From Neobacillus niacini (GTDB taxonomy: Bacteria; Bacillota; Bacilli; Bacillales; Cytobacillaceae): a DNA stretch of 64,000 nt. Shown piece after piece: positions 61,086-64,000 of the stretch. Location of the stretch: the NCBI RefSeq assembly GCF_023715415.1, contig NZ_JAMBOB010000002.1, forward strand, positions 372,001-436,000, in the 5' to 3' direction. Made by a program: the position numbers and the translations under genes. Position 1 is the stretch's first letter. Every line of letters begins with the position of its first letter. Under the pieces are notes generated by a model. That model made no database searches and had not been told where the DNA came from. It saw only the letters and a list, made by a program, of their open reading frames with translations.

Positions 61086-61272
61086 GTTGATTGGAGCGGA
61101 AGGCGCTCGACTCCAGCGGGATGAACGAGCTGAGTGAGACCCCACAGGAGCGAAGCTGCGAGGAGGCTCACGGGCGAGCCCGCGGAAAGCGTAGCGCCTC
61201 GTGACAGGTAAAGACCACCTGTCCCTGCGGTGATTATTCAAAGAAGCTTTCCTTAGTGGAGCGCAAATCAAC
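61086..61272. repeat. Bacillaceae dispersed GC-rich repeat, copy B, with internal extra segment
   Basis: Ends GTTGATT/AATCAAC are perfect inverted termini. The body (GGAGCGGAAGGCGCTCGACTCC ... GCGGAAAGCGTAGCGCCT, shown here in parts) matches copy A at 31424-31547. Near the right end about 57 extra bases (about 61200-61256), containing the hairpin GACAGGT-N7-ACCTGTC, separate AGCGCCT from the closing GGAGCGCAAATCA. Confidence 0.85.
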
Positions 61273-61316
61273 AGCCTTATTTAACACAGCATACAAAAAA
61301 GAAAGAAGGTTTACTA

Positions 61317-62123
61317 GTGGAAAATAAATTTGTTCAGTTAACAATCCAGAATCGTGTAGGAATTGTCAAATTAAACCGTCCTGAAGCTGGAAATGCCATT
61401 CATTTAGAAATGGCAAAGGAACTGATGGATGTTGCGATATTTTGTTCAGAGAGTGAAGACATTAGAGCGGTGGTTATTACAGGTGCTGGAAATAAGTTTT
61501 CAGTCGGCGGCGATTTAAGAAGTTTTGCTGAGAATGGGGAACAAATCAGTTCTCATCTAAAAAGTGTAACCGCCTATCTGCATCAAGCAATTTCCTATTT
61601 TACTAGAATGAACAAACCTTTTATTGGAGCAGTGAATGGAGTCGCAGCGGGTGCCGGGATGAGTCTCGTATGTGCCTGTGATTTGGCTTATGCTTCTGAC
61701 CATTCTAAATTTGTCATGGCTTATAACAAGATTGGATTAACCCCGGATGGTTCTGGAAGCTATTTCCTACCGCGTCTTATCGGGATGAAACGGGCGCTTG
61801 AGTTAATGTATACCAATCGGCCATTGGATGCAAATGAGGCATGTGAATGGGGGATTATCAACCATGTTGTTGCCGATGAGAAATTAATAGAGGTTGTCCT
61901 AGAGTTAGCTGAGAACCTTGCAAATGGGCCCATGAATGCATATGGAGAAACAAAAAAGCTCTTTTATCACTCGTTGCAAGAAACACTTGAATCCCAAATG
62001 AATAAGGAGTCGTTAGTCCTTGCTGAGAGAGCAAGCAGCCTGGAGGGAAGAGAAGGGATATCCGCTTTTCTAGAAAAACGTGAAGCTAATTTTATAAAAG
62101 AGACCATTACATCAAAATTGTAG
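61317..62123 (+). CDS. enoyl-CoA hydratase/isomerase (PaaG-like)
   Basis: 268-residue crotonase-fold enzyme. Oxyanion-hole sequences VGGDLRSF (preceded by GAGNKFS) and GVAAGAGMSLVCACDL are clear. The segment IGLTPDGSGSYFLPRLIG, with Asp instead of the hydratase Glu, resembles PaaG-type ring-opening or double-bond isomerases more than classic hydratases. GTG start after AAGAAGG. Probably cotranscribed with the acyl-CoA-forming gene that follows. Confidence 0.88.
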   Translation: MENKFVQLTIQNRVGIVKLNRPEAGNAIHLEMAKELMDVAIFCSESEDIRAVVITGAGNKFSVGGDLRSFAENGEQISSHLKSVTAYLHQAISYFTRMNKPFIGAVNGVAAGAGMSLVCACDLAYASDHSKFVMAYNKIGLTPDGSGSYFLPRLIGMKRALELMYTNRPLDANEACEWGIINHVVADEKLIEVVLELAENLANGPMNAYGETKKLFYHSLQETLESQMNKESLVLAERASSLEGREGISAFLEKREANFIKETITSKL

Positions 62124-62215
62124 GTTCAAGGTAACAGCGGTGAATATGATTTTTGAATAGTTTGGTGATGGATGGTTACCAGAAACTTGGAATGATTTTG
62201 ATAGGAGGGATAGGA

Positions 62216-64000
62216 TTGAAGACCGCAAATGTTAGTGGAAACTTACTCTGGGAACCCTCACGTGAAGTTCAAGAAAAATCAAACATAAAGAAGTTTATGA
62301 AATGGCTGGATGAAACACGTGGGTTAAAGTTTGAAGAGTATAATCAGTTATGGGAATGGTCCGTTACCGACGTGAAAGGATTTTGGTCTGCTATTTGGGA
62401 TTATTATAGGATTATTTCCAAAACAGATTATGATGTCGTTCTATCTGAAGGCAAAATGCCAAATATCGATTGGTTTCCTGGTGCAACAATAAACTATGCA
62501 GAACATATATTTAGGAATGAAACAAAAGAAAAAGCGGCTATCATTTATAAGTCGGAAACACGTTCACAGCAGGAACTTTCATGGGCAGAACTTAAAAAGA
62601 ATACAGCTGCAATTGCTGGTTATTTAAAGGCAAAAGGGGTTAAGCCAGGTGACCGCGTTGTTTCATATGCACCTAATATTCATGAAACGGTAACTGCATT
62701 TTTGGCTTGTGCGAGTATTGGGGCAGTGTGGTCAAGCTGTGCACCAGAGTTCGGTATTCAGAGTGTTATTGATCGATTTAAACAAATACAACCAAAAGTA
62801 ATGTTCGCATCAGATGGCTATCAATACGGAGGAAAGAAATACGACAGACTTGAATTAGTTGGAAGAATTCAAGCGGAATTACCTACTTTGGAAGAAACAA
62901 TCATTATCCCTAACCTACAAGATCAACCTGAATTATCAGGTTTGAAGAATTCCGTGCTTTGGAATCAGGTGATAAGTGAACATAATCATGTCCCATTAAC
63001 CTTTGAATCCGTTCCGTTTAATCATCCGCTTTGGATTTTATATTCATCCGGAACCACAGGAAAACCAAAGGGCATTGTTCAAAGTCAAGGTGGAATCCTG
63101 CTTGAACACTTAAAATTTCACGGACTTCAAATGGAGTTAACAAGAGAAGATCGATTTTTTTGGTATACGACAACAGGCTGGATGATGTGGAACATAGTTG
63201 TTAGTAGTTTGTTAACTGGTGCAACGGTCCTACTATATGATGGAAATCCAAGCTATCCGAATGATGAAACACTGTGGAAGTTTGCGGAATCAACCAAAAT
63301 GACCATGATGGGTACAAGTGCAAGCTTTATAGTGGCCAATATGAAATCAAATGTGAAACCAAGAGAATTTGATCTCTCACACTTAAGAAGCATTGGCTCA
63401 ACAGGTTCACCTTTGCCTGAAAGCGGGTTTGAATGGGTTTATAAAGAAGTGAAGAAGGATATTTGGCTTTATTCTACTACCGGAGGAACGGATATTTGTT
63501 CTGGTTTTCTGGGGGGAAGCCTGTTATTGCCCGTATACTCTGGAGAACTACAAGCTCGGTCCTTAGGAGTAGCCGTTACTTCTTATAATGATGCAGGAGA
63601 AGAGGTAGTGGATGAAATTGGGGAACTAGTGGTTACAGAACCGATGCCATCTATGCCGATTTATTTTTGGAATGATGAAAATGGGGAACGGTACAAAAGT
63701 AGTTATTTTGATGTTTACCCTGATATTTGGAGACATGGTGATTTTATTAAGATAACCTCTAGAGGATCTGGAATTATGTATGGTCGGTCAGATGCAACCA
63801 TCAATCGGGGCGGAATTCGAATGGGGACAAGTGAAATATACAGTGCTTTAGAAAGTATTTCAGAAATACTCGATAGTTTAATTGTCGACATACCAATTAA
63901 CAGTGAGCAATCCTACATGCCATTATTTATCGTTGTAAAAGAGGGCATTCGATTTTCAGAGGAATTGAAATCCCATATTAATAAAACGATAAGACAAAAT
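62216..64000 (+). CDS. acetoacetyl-CoA synthetase (3' truncated by window edge)
   Basis: Open frame of 595 codons running off the right edge. Adenylate-forming enzyme: WILYSSGTTGKPKGIVQSQG (P-loop), STTGGTDICSGFLGG and WRHGDFI, with the acetoacetyl-CoA synthetase hallmarks VWSSCAPEFGIQSVIDRFKQ and WFPGATINYAEHI. It activates acetoacetate or a related short keto acid to its CoA ester in the cytoplasm. TTG start at 62216, 6 bases after AGGAGGG. Full length would be about 650-660 residues, so only the C-terminal end is missing. Confidence 0.92.
   Translation, partial: MKTANVSGNLLWEPSREVQEKSNIKKFMKWLDETRGLKFEEYNQLWEWSVTDVKGFWSAIWDYYRIISKTDYDVVLSEGKMPNIDWFPGATINYAEHIFRNETKEKAAIIYKSETRSQQELSWAELKKNTAAIAGYLKAKGVKPGDRVVSYAPNIHETVTAFLACASIGAVWSSCAPEFGIQSVIDRFKQIQPKVMFASDGYQYGGKKYDRLELVGRIQAELPTLEETIIIPNLQDQPELSGLKNSVLWNQVISEHNHVPLTFESVPFNHPLWILYSSGTTGKPKGIVQSQGGILLEHLKFHGLQMELTREDRFFWYTTTGWMMWNIVVSSLLTGATVLLYDGNPSYPNDETLWKFAESTKMTMMGTSASFIVANMKSNVKPREFDLSHLRSIGSTGSPLPESGFEWVYKEVKKDIWLYSTTGGTDICSGFLGGSLLLPVYSGELQARSLGVAVTSYNDAGEEVVDEIGELVVTEPMPSMPIYFWNDENGERYKSSYFDVYPDIWRHGDFIKITSRGSGIMYGRSDATINRGGIRMGTSEIYSALESISEILDSLIVDIPINSEQSYMPLFIVVKEGIRFSEELKSHINKTIRQN

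Overview
The window is chromosomal DNA of a low-GC, spore-forming Gram-positive bacterium of the family Bacillaceae (Bacillus or a close relative such as Neobacillus). The evidence is AT-rich DNA with strong AGGAGG-type ribosome sites, frequent TTG/GTG starts, a YyaC-type sporulation protein, a MocR regulator, HelD, an S-box riboswitch, CcpA cre-like boxes and Bacillus-type dispersed repeats. No rRNA, tRNA, prophage, transposase or CRISPR array was seen.

Layout. 1-20 kb is mixed housekeeping and accessory DNA: a truncated esterase, two GNAT acetyltransferases, a MocR regulator, an ABC transporter pair, a diguanylate cyclase, a D-threonine-aldolase-like enzyme, a DUF4317 protein, an AraC regulator divergent from a family 3 glycosidase, a GreA-like protein with an unusual structured leader, an isochorismatase-like hydrolase and a YyaC-like protein. 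About 20.1-35.7 kb looks like one catabolic or oxidative gene set. It has two paralogous FadR-type GntR regulators, two permeases, an aspartate-dehydrogenase-like enzyme, two [2Fe-2S] ferredoxins, a creatininase-family amidohydrolase, a haem-oxygenase-like protein with a complete six-ligand diiron motif, an aldehyde dehydrogenase, a GlcG-like protein, a split chromate-transporter-type pair, a monooxygenase-fold protein and a Gfo/Idh/MocA dehydrogenase. A recurrent palindrome based on TGGTATACCA sits in most promoter regions between 20.15 and 34.06 kb, which marks a local regulon. This is the best candidate for an undescribed system.

35.8-44 kb holds a decayed TauE/SafE permease, a stand-alone acyl carrier protein, a secreted ComEC-like metallo-hydrolase followed by a DUF3006 gene that appears to start with AUU, an EcsC protein, and helD behind a leader terminator. 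44.2-50.5 kb is a six-gene unit: an S-box (SAM) riboswitch, then a paired PurR-box-like operator, then a BMP-type nucleoside ABC transporter, a molybdopterin oxidoreductase and a nucleoside phosphorylase. The double control suggests uptake and phosphorolysis of a nucleoside linked to both methionine/SAM and purine metabolism, for example methylthioadenosine (inference).

50.7-54.8 kb carries a DegV protein, a HAD phosphatase, a GntR (YtrA-type) regulator with a frameshifted DUF1648/DUF5808 membrane protein, and an uncharacterised protein. 55.1-64 kb is an aromatic or phenyl-acid degradation cluster: FCD-type GntR regulator, FAH-family hydrolase, FAD hydroxylase, two-domain extradiol dioxygenase, thiolase, PaaG-like enoyl-CoA hydratase/isomerase and an acetoacetyl-CoA synthetase that runs off the right edge. 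Two cre-like boxes suggest carbon catabolite control.
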